A stretch of DNA of 64,000 nt from Vicia villosa. Lineage: Eukaryota > Streptophyta > Magnoliopsida > Fabales > Fabaceae. Made by a program: the position numbers and the translations under genes. This document shows positions 32,115-44,501 of the stretch, one piece after another. Under the pieces are notes generated by a model, which saw nothing but the letters and a program-made list of their open reading frames with translations, was not told where the DNA came from and made no database searches. Positions within the stretch are counted from its first letter, which is position 1. Each line of letters starts with the position of its first letter. The stretch spans positions 69,722,144 through 69,786,143 of the forward strand of contig NC_081181.1 in assembly GCF_029867415.1 (NCBI RefSeq), read 5' to 3'.

Positions 32115-34245
32115 TGTAACACCCCATATTTTCATTAATTGATTTAAATTGGAATTAAAATTATTTATTTGAAATTATTTGGCATTTGATTGGATTTAAT
32201 TGAAGAATTATGAAAAAGGAGGTTATTGGGTCAAATGTGGTGTTAGTAAAGAGGGGGTGTTATGTTAGTAGGCCTTTTACTAAATTAAAATCTATTTTTC
32301 ATAAAATAAGGAATTTAGGAAAAAAGGAAAATAGACGTGGAAGAGAAGCAGAAGAGTAGAAGTGCTGGTACGTGAAAGAGGAACAGAAGAGGAAGAGGGC
32401 TAATCAAGATCCTTGGCTAAGGTAAGGGGGGACTCTTCTGGTTAACATCTTTTATCGTATTATAGATGATGGGACTGATTTAGATGCATTGTTTGTGTCA
32501 ATTGGTTATATGTTAGGTTGGGGTTTTTGGATGATTTTGATGGGAATTTTTTGACGTGATGAATTGTATGATCATATGGCTGTTATGATGATTGAATGAT
32601 CCTCTTTGTGTGTTATATTTGTATTATAACATGTATGTGGATGATATGGTGGTATTTGAGGTTCATGATATAACTTGATTTGGGTTTTGGGGATTTTGGG
32701 ATGAATCCCGTAATGCTGTCAGTCGATGTGAGATCTCTGGTTTTTGCCAGTTCGCGCCGCGAAGGTGGGTGCGCGCCGCGAAGGCGTAACTTTTCTCGTT
32801 CCGCGCCGCGAACCTGTGTTTGCGCCGCGGACTGTGTGTGGCGCCGCGTGCTGCAGCGATAATTATTTTCTTTGAAAAATGTAAAAATCTGTAACTTTCA
32901 AACCGTAAGTCCGTTTTAGTTGCCGTTTTGGACGTTGTTCCTTAAATTGAATGTTCTACCATATAAAATAAATATAACAACAATAACTTGATTTTATTTT
33001 GAAAAGTATCGTTTTCTTCAAATCTGGCTTACTCTTGTTTTGCATAAATGATGAGGTGCAACGGGTTGTTGTTTGCATAATTGAATGTGTGCAATGATGG
33101 TGTTGTTATATGATTGCTCCTGTTTGTTATACAAATGGATGTTGTTCATGGTAAATATGGTTATCATGTATTTTGATGAATGATGAGGTAAATACTCTAT
33201 CGTGGATGAGTTGCTTTGTTGTACTTGGTACGCGATTGTGAGGGGTGCTATTGTTGTGCACTGTATAATGAATGATTTACCTGCTATGATGCTGTGGTTG
33301 TAATTGGTGTTTATTATACATATATTGTGATGTAAAATATGTATTTTATTATGGTTGAGAAACAACATAACTGTGTGTGGCTGTTGATTATTGTGGTGGT
33401 TGATGATTATGATATCTGGTTGATTAATGTTGATGATGAGCATGTTATGGTTGATACATGCATTTCATAATCATGTTGTGGGCTGTATCCCTTATGGTGG
33501 TGGGACAGCGGTAGCTAATTCCCATTGTGTGGAATTGGTGAGAGAAGTAGCCGAATCTTTATGGTGGTGGATCGGTGAGATGGGTTATCCCATGTTTGGT
33601 ACCACATGCATATAGTTGCATTTGCATTAGGTTGTTGTGTATAATTATAACATGAATGGAAGATTGTCCAATGTTATAATGTTTGATGATGGTGTACTTG
33701 TTATGGTGATGTCTTTTGGTAATGTATTCTATTGTTGTTGTGTGTTGATAAGTACTTCCTGACAATCTGAATATAATGAAATTGGATGAATAATGTGACT
33801 ATGATGTGTTATTGTTTATGATTCGATAACATTTGTTAATTGTGAATGAGACTCACCCTTACTTTGATGATTTCAGATTGGCGAGTAGCGGCTTTCGACT
33901 CTGGTGAGGATAGCTCATAGGCCAGTTTGTTTAAGTATAGTGTCGGTGTCATGCTCTGATATTGTAACACTGGGGGAACGCTAGTTTAGAGTTGATGATG
34001 ATACTCTATTTTGTTGTTATTGGAGTAATTTTGTGAGATATTGCATAGGTGATGTTATGCTTATCTGTTGATTAATGTTCCGCTGTATAGAAACATGATT
34101 TTGTTAAATGGATGATTTGCCCCTAAGTGAAGCATGACAATTGATTTATGATAAATTTGTTATAATTGGAATTGTGGCACCCTTGTTCTTCATGTTTTAC
34201 TCTGATTTTAATGTTAATTTCCGCGGGGTTTAGAAGGGTGTTACA
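32115..34245 (+). repeat. G1 5' LTR (2131 bp)
   Basis: TGTAACACCCC...GGGTGTTACA. It holds the CGCG palindrome array at 32751-32850, a CATAACT/CCG-type module just after it (~32890-32945), and a hairpin at 33515-33538 (CTAATTCC with GGAATTGG around CATTGTGT). Frames seen here in antisense are low-complexity and not genes. Confidence 0.95.
32751..32850. repeat. CGCG-C-CGCG palindrome array in G1 5' LTR
   Basis: Five copies of a GC-rich word; the first is TTCGCGCCGCGAA, whose arms TTCGCG and CGCGAA pair around one C. They stand out sharply from the A/T-rich surroundings. The 3' LTR has a sixth copy. Confidence 0.92.
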
Positions 34246-34249
34246 ATAG

Positions 34250-34261
34250 TGGTATCAGAGC
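34250..34261 (+). promoter_or_regulatory. G1 primer-binding site
   Basis: TGGTATCAGAGC, continuing AGGTCGG, four bases after the LTR end: initiator-Met type. Confidence 0.95.
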
Positions 34262-37200
34262 AGGTCGGTCCGTCCGGCCAATAGTCGAGTCAGTTGAGTT
34301 GCACGACGGTTGAATACTGTCGGCATATTATCCCTTGGTACGCGACATGTGAGTGAATCACTGTTGGTACTTGGTTGTTTGTTGCGGAGGTTGGTTGAAA
34401 CAGGTGGGGGAGAAGTTTCACTTCTCAGTTATGTTTCAGTTGTAAGATGATTGATTCAGTCGGCTGCTGTTGGCAACAGTGCAAGCATTGTTAGAGTTGT
34501 TGTTCTCCGAATCGAAGGTGACCTGGAATTAAGACTTGGCTGGCAATTAAGTTGGAGCATCTTGAAGGAGGATGATTATATGCAATTGATAATTATTTGT
34601 AGGAGAGGAAAATTAGAAAGTTGCAATGTATCAGCTCTGCTGGTGCTGCGAAGTTGTCAGTGGAGTAGCCTTGGGTCTTGGAAGAGGATCATTGCAAGTT
34701 TGCAAAGAGGATTGTTGTCGTGATATTTCAGAAATCGCACTTCAGCAATGGGATGTGTTGCTCAAGTCATAAGAATGTTTGGAATGTGATAGAGTAGAAG
34801 AGAATGAGTTTTGAAGAGAGATTTTCGTAAGTAAAACGCAGGAAAATTGCTGAATAGCCGCAGAACTTCGAAAATTCATAACTGGAGTTCTGGACATCCG
34901 AATTGAGTTCCGTTTGAAGCGTCGGAAAGCTAACGAGATGAACTTTGTTATAAAAATGGTTGCAGCAGCTGTAACATAATAAATTGTGACAGGATGACGT
35001 TGGAAGGAGGCGAAGTTACGGTTACTCTTGTTCTTATAACTAGACTTGTTTATTGGTACTGCACGGGATGTCAGTGTTAGTGTTGAACGGATTGAAGGAA
35101 CGATTAGAAGGTTGTTGAGAAGTGATTTTAAGAATTGAATATGCCATTTGAAGAGATTTGAGAATACCGTATAGAGAGTGTCGGGGCATGATGTCGGTGT
35201 TGGATTATCGGACGACGATTGGAAAATTCATATCTTGAGTTCCGAGTGTCGGATTAACGTGCCGTTTGAACCTATGAAGAGGAGAGATTATGTTCTACAT
35301 TATGGGAGAGTTATAAATACAGTAGAGGTGATCCTATGAGAGGATATTCTGAATTCAGTTAAGGAAGCGTGAAATTTGTTGAATAGGAATGCCTACTACC
35401 GTGATTATTCGAAACGGAGTTGAGTAAGACATGTTGTTGATGAATAAGTCGATGAGATATTCGGTAATAAAGATGATTTGAGTACCGATGGATTTTAGTG
35501 AGAAGCGAATTAGTAGTAAAGATGGAATAAACTTTAGAACTATTGGAATCGTATTTGTGATGGCAAGGTAACGATAAGTATAAAAGATGAATTTTGGAGA
35601 ATTCTGACACTTATTGAATGTAAGGAAGACCTTGTTGAGATGTCGAGTGGGATGATATTTGGGCATGAAAGATGTCATAGAATTTGGAGCAAAACCACGA
35701 GTTATGAATGTTGTGTTACTGCTGGAGTAGGAAGTCTTTAAATATGTCGGTGCTAATGGTGAATGAGTTGGATTTGATTGGACAATTTTGAGACTTGAGT
35801 TGGTATGTGAAGGCACTCCTAATAGTGTTAGATTGGGTATGCTAAAGATGACTAATGGCATTCTTGACGAGATTAGAGAAGGTCAGCAAGATGATGTGAG
35901 TTGATCGATAAGTTGACTTTGAATTACCAAGGTAAAGGCGGTGAATTCAGAATCGACGAAAACGATGTAATGAGGTTGAGTGATTGGATTTGTGTAACTG
36001 ATGTTTTGAGCTTCAGAAGGATATTCTAGAAGGACACCGTAGTGAATTATTGAACTATGACGATGTTAATGAGTTTGGGTGCAAACTCGGAAATGGACAC
36101 TATTATGTAGTAACGACGGTTTATGCTTAAATATGATTTTTAACTATCTATTGACAAATTGAGGACTTGATCACCCTTAATCTCTTGTTGGTAGTAGACG
36201 GAAATCATATAAATGAGATGAACTTGTTTTGTTACCTTAATGGTATAAGATGTGATGGATACTAAGCCGTGAAGAATAATCACTCGCTATGTGTGTGAAA
36301 TTATGAAGAAGTGAATATGGAAGAGTGCAACATGATGGGCAAATGACTTAAAATGGGTAATCAGAGTCGCGCAGCGAAAGTGCGATGTGGAGTAGTGTTA
36401 TGAGTACTACTTGGGGGAAGTGAGGAATTAATATGTCAGGAGCCTACATAGAGAATATGTATTGATCTATATGTTGGATTTAGAATCCAGTGGATGTAAG
36501 GATGTCGTGTCGGAGAATTATAAATCTTTCGATTAATTGCCGAGATGATGAATATGTTATTATGGTTGTACGTAGTTAACGAGTATGTATTCGGCGAAAT
36601 TAAAACGAAGAGTTGATGCTATATGATGCTGTCATAATTTTGTGCTGTTAATAAGGTGATATTGTATATTCCAAATATAATGAGGAATTATACTCCATGA
36701 AGGACGAAGTTGATTTAATTCTTAAAGAAGAGCGAGACTCAGTTTGAGCTATTTTGTAAGCAATGGTATATTAAGGATGATGAGGGTGATTATAACTACT
36801 TGTGTGTACTCGTTCCGATGGTTGGAATGTCTTAATAGATGTAGTAACTCAGGAATTGTTGTTGAATGAATATAAGTAATTCTAAGTGATAAATAATACC
36901 ATGGATGGTAAAGAATGATTCTTGAAACGAATGAGTAAAGAGAGTCGGAATCGGGTAAAACTCAGAAATTTATTTGGTATAGATGATTGTGATGAGTAGT
37001 CAGAGTAGTGCAGAAAAAGTGAAATGTAACGTGTTGGATAATTACTGGTGTGATTTAAGAGGAGTCAGATAATTGGAATTCAATGGTATAGGAATATGAG
37101 TATTGAGTTTCTTGAAGGAAGCGGTTGGTGAAAAGTGTAAGTATTACCTTATCGCTCAGATGGAAAAGCGTGTCTAAGGTTGGTACGTTCGTATATGGAA

Positions 37201-37590
37201 TGCATGGCTGCAGTGTTGATCAGGTGTGATCATACCACGGGTTGCGTGATTATATTATTCAGTTATTGGGCGTAGTGTATGGGTGGCACTTCAATGTACT
37301 ATTGTTGTTAACCTTTTGGAGGTATAACGAGTAGTACACCTTTGGGCAGTCAAATGTGACGTAAGAGCTGAGATTGAATGCGTGAGACATGCTTTCTGTT
37401 GGTTATATCAGATGAATTTGAGGATTGAAGACCAAAAGTTGAAGTAATTGCGCGGTAAAGAGATAGCAGTGGTCAGAGTGGCTTAGGGAGGACCAATCAT
37501 GTGGTAATGTTAATTGAGAGATGGAAAGTCAGGTGAAGGACTCTTATGCGAGCTGGTTGCTTGAAGTATGTTTTCGAGGACGAAAACTCT
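34262..37590 (+). other. G1 interior, non-coding with pol remnant
   Basis: No gag, protease, RT or integrase ORF. Two CATAACT...CCG modules lie at ~34873-34946 and ~35226-35280. The only protein trace is the pol piece near 35731-36060. The right end carries TTTTCGAGGACGAAAAC before the PPT, a phrase common at the 3' end of chromovirus-type elements. Confidence 0.8.
35731..36060 (+). pseudogene. G1 pol remnant between RNase H and integrase
   Basis: Reading in shifting frames gives KSLNMSVLM, NELDLIGQF, EGTPNSVRLGMLKM, DEIREGQ, FRIDENDVMRLSDW and ILEGHRSELL, which follow the order of the Ty3/gypsy segment joining RNase H to the integrase zinc finger. At least one stop and two frameshifts are present. 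The same piece exists in G2 (46166-46500), so the decay predates both insertions. Confidence 0.75.
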
Positions 37591-37606
37591 TTTAGTGGGG
37601 GAGAGT
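37591..37606 (+). promoter_or_regulatory. G1 polypurine tract
   Basis: TTTAGTGGGGGAGAGT directly precedes the 3' LTR; G2 has the same tract at 54122-54137. Confidence 0.9.
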
Positions 37607-39768
37607 TGTAACACCCCATATTTTCATTAATTGATTTAAATTGGAATTAAAATTATTTATTTGAAATTATTTGGCATTTGATTGGATTTAATTGAAGAAT
37701 TATGAAAAAGGAGGTTATTGGGCCAAATGTGGTGTTAGTAAAGAGGGGGTGTTATGTTAGTAGGCCTTTTACTAAATTAAAATCTATTTTTCATAAAATA
37801 AGGAATTTAGGAAAAAAGGAAAATAGACGTGGAAGAGAAGCAGAAGAGTAGAAGTGCTGGTACGTGAAAGAGGAACAGAAGAGGAAGAGGGCTAATCAAG
37901 ATCCTTGGCTAAGGTAAGGGGGGACTCTTCTGGTTAACATCTTTTATCGTATTATAGATGATGGGACTGATTTAGATGCATTGTTTGTGTCAATTGGTTA
38001 TATGTTAGGTTGGGGTTTTTGGATGATTTTGATGGGAATTTTTTGACGTGATGAATTGTATGATCATATGGCTGTTATGATGATTGAATGATCCTCTTTG
38101 TGTGTTATATTTGTATTATAACATGTATGTGGCTGATATGGTGGTATTTGAGGTTCATGATATAACTTGATTTGGGTTTTGGGGATTTTGGGATGAATCC
38201 CGTAATGCTGTCAGTCGATGTGAGATCTCTGGTTTTTGCCAGTTCGCGCCGCGAAGGTGGGTGCGCGCCGCGAAGGCGTAACTTTTCTCGTTCCGCGCCG
38301 CGAACCTGTGTTTGCGCCGCGAAGGCGTGTTTTCTATTCGTTACGCGCCGCGGACTGTGTGTGGCGCCGCGTGCTGCAGCGATAATTATTTTCTTTGAAA
38401 AATGTAAAAATGTGTAACTTTCAAACCGTAAGTCCGTTTTAGTTGCCGTTTTGGACGTTGTTCCTTAAATTGAATGTTCTACCATATAAAATAAATATAA
38501 CAACAATAACTTGATTTTATTTTGAAAAGTATCGTTTTCTTCAAATCTGGCTTACTCTTGTTTTGCATAAATGATGAGGTGCAACGGGTTGTTGTTTGCA
38601 TAATTGAATGTGTGCAATGATGGTGTTGTTATATGATTGCTCCTGTTTGTTATACAAATGGATGTTGTTCATGGTAAATATGGTTATCATGTATTTTGAT
38701 GAATGATGAGGTAAATACTCTATCGTGGATGAGTTGCTTTGTTGTACTTGGTACGCGATTGTGAGGGGTGCTATTGTTGTGCACTGTATAATGAATGATT
38801 TACCTGCTATGATGCTGTGGTTGTAATTGGTGTTTATTATACATATATTGTGATGTAAAATATGTATTTTATTATGGTTGAGAAACAACATAACTGTGTG
38901 TGGCTGTTGATTATTGTGGTGGTTGATGATTATGATATCTGGTTGATTAATGTTGATGATGAGCATGTTATGGTTGATACATGCATTTCATAATCATGTT
39001 GTGGGCTGTATCCCTTATGGTGGTGGGACAGCGGTAGCTAATTCCCATTGTGTGGAATTGGTGAGAGAAGTAGCCGAATCTTTATGGTGGTGGATCGGTG
39101 AGATGGGTTATCCCATGTTTGGTACCACATGCATATAGTTGCATTTGCATTAGGTTGTTGTGTATAATTATAACATGAATGGAAGATTGTCCAATGTTAT
39201 AATGTTTGATGATGGTGTACTTGTTATGGTGATGTCTTTTGGTAATGTATTCTATTGTTGTTGTGTGTTGATAAGTACTTCCTGACAATCTGAATATAAT
39301 GAAATTGGATGAATAATGTGACTATGATGTGTTATTGTTTATGATTCGATAACATTTGTTAATTGTGAATGAGACTCACCCTTACTTTGATGATTTCAGA
39401 TTGGCGAGTAGCGGCTTTCGACTCTGGTGAGGATAGCTCATAGGCCAGTTTGTTTAAGTATAGTGTCGGTGTCATGCTCTGATATTGTAACACTGGGGGA
39501 ACGCTAGTTTAGAGTTGATGATGATACTCTATTTTGTTGTTATTGGAGTAATTTTGTGAGATATTGCATAGGTGATGTTATGCTTATCTGTTGATTAATG
39601 TTCCGCTGTATAGAAACATGATTTTGTTAAATGGATGATTTGCCCCTAAGTGAAGCATGACAATTGATTTATGATAAATTTGTTATAATTGGAATTGTGG
39701 CACCCTTGTTCTTCATGTTTTACTCTGATTTTAATGTTAATTTCCGCGGGGTTTAGAAGGGTGTTACA
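37607..39768 (+). repeat. G1 3' LTR (2162 bp)
   Basis: Identical to the 5' LTR except about three substitutions and an extra 31 bases in the palindrome array (38243-38373), which adds one GCGCCGCG copy. The indel ends lie in the repeats, consistent with slippage or unequal recombination. Confidence 0.95.
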
Positions 39769-39903
39769 AAAAGCATGTATATGCAGAAACAAAATGACTT
39801 TTATTGATGATTTTAATGTTTTAAAACAAACAGAAAACAGCCCCAACAACTTCACTTTCATCTTGGGCAGAATGAAAGAATTTTTGAAAAACATAAAAGC
39901 AAA

Positions 39904-42252
39904 TTACTTTGAAGCATGAATACACTCAGGAATGTCAATGGTGATCCAGTTCTTAATCATCTTTCCATGGGTCACAAAGTTTGGCACCTCTGGCTCTGAT
40001 TCACTTTCAACAATAGCGTTCACTTCTAGAGGAGTCGGATGTAGAAACCCAGCACTATGAAACATTTCCTGATAAGGACGAAAAGCAGATCCAGGCTTCA
40101 TCATAGATTTGTATGAGGCAGAAAATCCCAGACCAGCTCTATTCTTGTTCTCTTGTAGACTCACCACTTGTCCCCAGACTCCTGAATGTCCATTCTGAAC
40201 CACCAGTTAAGCATCTTTGAAGGAGGCAATGGAAGCTTCATCCTTTTTGAATTCATCATTAACAGTCAGGGCTTGGAATGCAGTTCCAATGACTACTTCA
40301 TCAGCCTCTATGGTACGGAACGAAGAGAGATGACTAATCAGCAAAGCTTGTTCTCCATTTACAACAACCATCTTTCCATCTTTCACGAATTTCAACTTTT
40401 GGTGGAGAGTCGAAGTAACTGCCCCAGCCTCATGGATCCATGGGCGTCCCAATAAGCAACTGTATGTAGGAAAAATGTCCATTACTTGAAAAGTAATCTT
40501 GAAGACAAATGGTCCAATACCAATAGGGAAATCAACCTCTCCAACCACTGATTTCTTCGATCCATCAAAAGCCTTGACAATCACATTGTTGAATCTCATT
40601 GGTGTGCCACCATAAGACAGCTTAGCAAGAGTGGATTTTGGCATGACATTCAGAGATGAGCCAGTATCGATCAATACATTAGACATTGAGTCCTCTTTGC
40701 AACTGACAGAGATGTGCAAAGCCAAATTATGATTTCTTCCTTCCTCAGGCAAATCTTCGTCACTGAAACTCAGATTGTTACAGGCAATGATATTACTCAC
40801 AACCCCATTAAACTGATCCAGCGTCACATCATGATCCATAAAGGCTTGATCAAGTATTTTCATCAAAGAATCCCTATGAGCAGGAGAACTCGTCAGCAGC
40901 TCCATTATAGAGATCTTGTACGGAGTACGATGCAACTGATCCACAATCTTATAATCACTCATCTTGATAAGCTTCAAAATAACATCCATTTCCTTTCCTG
41001 AAGATGACCCTTCATTCACTTTTGTCGCATCATTATTGTTCACAGGCACTTGAGTAGGATTCCTCTGGACATCCACAACTGTTTGGGGCTGAGTAAAAAC
41101 TCGTCCACTTCTAGTCACTCTACTAACATCTGCTACATTCTCAACAGAAGACAGAGGCTTAATCTCAACTTCTTTTCCAGCTTCCAACATGGTGGCATTG
41201 TATCTGTATGGTATAGCTTTATCAGAACTATAAGGTACAGATCCAGGAAAACATATCACAAGAGGTTCTACAGCAGCTTTGCCATAATAACCAATCTCTA
41301 CACATTCCGGGATTTCAAAGCATGGTTCAATCACATTGACATCATCTTCATCTCTACCCCTCAGAATCTCAATGAGCCTTTGATCTATCATCTCTTGTAA
41401 GTCTCTTCTCACAATATAACACCCTCGAGGATTGACTGAACAAATCCTACAAGCGGCATGATTATGCTCATAATGACTGTATTCACACAGGGTGGCATGC
41501 ATCTCTACCAATGATCCTCTGATGTGTTCCACACGATAAATCTTATACTTCCCAGGACACCCATATACCATATTCACAACAGACGCTTCATGAGTTGGCA
41601 ACGGATTGTTTTGCACATTTGGGCCAATATCACGGAAAGAAAGCATACCCGAACGGACCAATCTCTGAACTTCATTCTTCAGGGACCAACAGTTTTCCAA
41701 ATCATGCCCAGGAGCATTCTGATGAAAAGCACAAGTGGCATCAGCTTTATACCACCAAGGGAGTTTCTCTGGAACAGGAGGTGGTAACCTCGGTTGAACC
41801 AACTTCTTATGAATTAGTGCAGGATACAGTTCAGTGTATGTCATAGGGATAGGATCAATATTAACTCGAGGATACTGATTCCGCATTGCTGGTTGTTGAC
41901 TAACAGGAGCTACAGGCACTGAATTCACAACAGGAGTCACTGACACCACTTGTTGAGATTGATTTCTGAATCGACTATTCCTCCCATGAGAAACAGGATT
42001 AGCATCTGATTCCTTCTTCTTCTGGAATGAAGAACCATACTTCTTCGCACCACCAGACGAATTGTCATTCCGAACCAGACGACCTTCTCGCACAGCTTCT
42101 TCCAACCTAACACCCATACCCACCATTTCGGTGAAGTCTGCAGGAGCACTTGCAATCATTTTCTCATAGTAAAACAGACCAAGAGTCTTCAGAAAAATCT
42201 TAGTCATCTCTTTTTCTTCCATCGGAGGAATAACTTGGGCGGCAGCCTCACG
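39904..42252 (-). pseudogene. gag-pro: B gag-pro, 3' segment (capsid end, knuckles, protease)
   Basis: Continues B gag after the G2 insertion point. Visible: capsid C-terminal part (KIFLKTLGLFYYEKMIASAP, VGMGVRLEEAV), CHHC knuckle CAFHQNAPGHDLENC, a Cys-rich CRICSVNPRGC motif, and protease with LIDTGSSLN and LLGRPWIHEAG. An in-frame TAA at 40207-40209 replaces a Lys codon; the same frame reopens to 39904. It lacks the ~57-residue repeats that A has before its splice donor. The final TAA (39904-39906) overlaps donor GTAATT exactly as in A. Confidence 0.92.
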
Positions 42253-42877
42253 TGTAACACCCGTATATTTTAATTTTTAATTTAAATGGAAATTTAATTT
42301 AATAATTAGAATTATTGGTGATTTGTAGAATTTAATTGGAAAATGATGGTTTATGGTGTTGGGCCATGTGTGACGTTAAGGAATGAGGGGGTGTTATGTT
42401 AGTAAAGGTCTTATTCCAATTAAAGGTTATTTTATAAAATAATAAGGAATTGAGAATAAGAAAAGGAACGTGAAAAGCAGAGCAGAGGAGATGAGGGATT
42501 GGGAAGCAGGAACGTGAAGAGGAGCAATGGAGGGAGAGACCAATCAAGAATCTTTGGCTAAGGTAAGGGGGGACTCTCCGGTTATCATCTATTATCGTGT
42601 TCTTAGATAATAATATTGATTAGGGATGTTGTTGAGTCAATTGGATTATATGATAGATTTAGGGATTTAGTCGAATTGTATGATGTTTGATCCCTATGTT
42701 TGAATCCATGATACCTATGTTGTTTCGGTCCCAATTGATGCGTGATTGAGGTATTATGAGGTGTTCTTCGTGTTGTTTGTGCATTCGATTTCCCTAGGTT
42801 CGTACTGGTATGAATTGGGTGTGTTTGGAATGCATAGAATGCTGTTTTCTGCAGGTTGGGGTTTCTGAAATCGCCGG

Positions 42878-43080
42878 TTCGCGTCGCGTGCACAGGGTTG
42901 GCGCCGCGAACAGGTGGGCAGAATTCCAGGAAATTGTGATACGCACAGGTCGCGCCGCGTACCTGTGTTGGCGCCGCGAAGGCGTACTTGTTTTCTCGTT
43001 TCGCGTCGCGTGCATAGGTTGGCGCCGCGAACGTGTTAGTGTGGTTCAGGTCGCGCCGCGAACTTTGGTTGCGCCGCATG
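42878..43080. repeat. CGCG palindrome array in G2 5' LTR
   Basis: Eight copies of a CGCG(C/T)CGCG-type word in pairs separated by short spacers; matching array at 54763-54965 in the 3' LTR. Confidence 0.9.
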
Positions 43081-43482
43081 CTGTAGCGATAGTTATCTCT
43101 TGGGAAAGTTAAATGATGTGTAACTTTCGAACCGTAGGTCCGTTTCTAGTGCCGTTTCGAGCATGATGAATCTTATGATATAGCCTATGTTTTAAATGAT
43201 GAAATGAGGTGTGAATCCAATTATTTTAAATATGATTTTATTTCTTGGTGTAGGATGTATTGTACATATATGTGATGAGATGTGTTAAATACATGATATG
43301 TTGAAATATTAATCATGTGACGATTTGTTTAATTGGATGATGTATTGTTGACATATAGGATGAAATGTGACAATATGAGATGTTGTTTTGAAAAACATTA
43401 TGATGTGATGATTTGTTTAGAGTCGTATGATGATGACTGAATTGCTTTGAAATGATGTGAATACATGTGTGTCCTTATTTTT

Positions 43483-43605
43483 GATGATGATGATTGGTGT
43501 GGACACTTGTATGTTCTTTAATGATGATGATGATGATTGATTATATTTGAATGAAGCTAATGTATATAAACATACTTTGATGATGATGATGATGATGATG
43601 ATGAA
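43483..43605 (+). repeat. (GAT)n microsatellites in the G2 LTR
   Basis: Several runs of GAT/TGA, longest about nine units near 43578-43604. The 3' LTR copy (55365-55480) is shorter, accounting for the length difference between LTRs. Confidence 0.9.
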
Positions 43606-44489
43606 ATGGGTATTTGATGATGTTACTCATTAGACTTGACGATGGTATAGTATGTTGTATATGTTGCATTCATTCATGTTCACTGATGATACTGTATCCA
43701 TAAGGGTGTGTTGGATCAGTGAAGGGCATGATTCCCATTGTGTGGAATCTGTGCTGGCAGGGCCGTATCTTGATGATGTTGGATCGGTCATGGGTTATTC
43801 CCATTTGATGAGGTTGGTACCACATGCATAGTGTCAGTTCATACATATGCATACTTTTATAACATGATTGGATGTATTCCAGTGTTATAAATATTGATGA
43901 TGTGTTGGTTGTGTGTTTTGTTGAATTAATGTTGAGTATGATTGTCTGTTTGAAAGATGTGTTTTGTTGATGTTTGTGTAAACGATAGATGTTCCTGATA
44001 ATCTGAATATGATGAAATTGGGTGAATGATATAACTATGATGTGTTGTTATTTAAGATGCAATAACATTTGTTAACTGTGATGAGACTCACCCTTACTGT
44101 TGACATTTTCAGATTGAGGATAGCTGCTTTCGACTTGGTGAGGATTAGCTCATAAGTCAGTGTATTAGTGTAGCGTCAGGTGTCATGCTTTGATATTGTA
44201 ACACTGGGGGAACGTTAGATTAGAGTTTATGATGATACTCTATCGTGTTGTTATTGTATTAAATTATGTGGGATATTGCATAGATGATGTTATGCTTATC
44301 CATATGATGAATTTTCCGCTGTGTAAACATGAGATGTTTATGTATTATGACAGATTGTTCCTTAGTGAAAGCATGACAATGAATTTATGATAATTTGTTT
44401 TAAATTGAATTGTGGCACCCTTGTTTTCATGTTTTACTTTGAAAATTATTTTATAAATTTCCGTGGGGTTTAGAAGGGTGTTACAATAG

Positions 44490-44501
44490 TGGTATCAGAG
44501 C
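44490..44501 (+). promoter_or_regulatory. G2 primer-binding site
   Basis: TGGTATCAGAGC four bases past the LTR, as in G1. Confidence 0.95.

Larger units (their letters stand above)
32115..39768 (+). mobile_element. G1: non-autonomous Ty3/gypsy element, very young
   Basis: LTRs 32115-34245 and 37607-39768, Met PBS, PPT, and perfect 5-bp TSD AAAAG (32110-32114 and 39769-39773). The 3.36-kb interior has no gag and only a decayed pol trace. LTRs differ by about three substitutions (32234, 32643 and 32887 areas) and one 31-bp indel, so insertion is recent. It lies in the intron of B in opposite orientation. Confidence 0.95.
31982..39907 (-). other. B gag-pro/pol intron, enlarged by G1 insertion
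   Basis: Donor AA|GTAATT at 39908/39907 overlaps the TAA that ends gag-pro; acceptor CAG ends at 31982. Subtracting G1 and one TSD leaves 267 nt, against 263 in A. Frame is kept across the junction (codon completed by 31981, next codon from 31980). The G1 element lies wholly inside it. Confidence 0.82.
42253..44485 (+). repeat. G2 5' LTR (2233 bp)
   Basis: TGTAACACCCG...GGGTGTTACA. Contains the CGCG-type array (42878-43080), a CCG module (~43121-43165), GAT microsatellites (43483-43605) and the hairpin GATTCC/GGAATC around CATTGTGT (43730-43749). Three array copies show CG to TG or CA changes relative to the 3' LTR, as expected for methylated CpG decay. Confidence 0.95.

Noticed and set aside
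33018..33443. 141-codon antisense ORF, repeated at 38541-38966
   Set aside because: Low-complexity Asn/His/Ile-rich translation inside both G1 LTRs. It is duplicated only because the LTR is, with no family resemblance.
35355..35861. 168-codon minus-strand ORF in the G1 interior
   Set aside because: Antisense to the pol remnant; not open in the equivalent part of G2.
41050..41400. 116-codon plus-strand ORF and its neighbours
   Set aside because: Antisense to B gag-pro with no motif.
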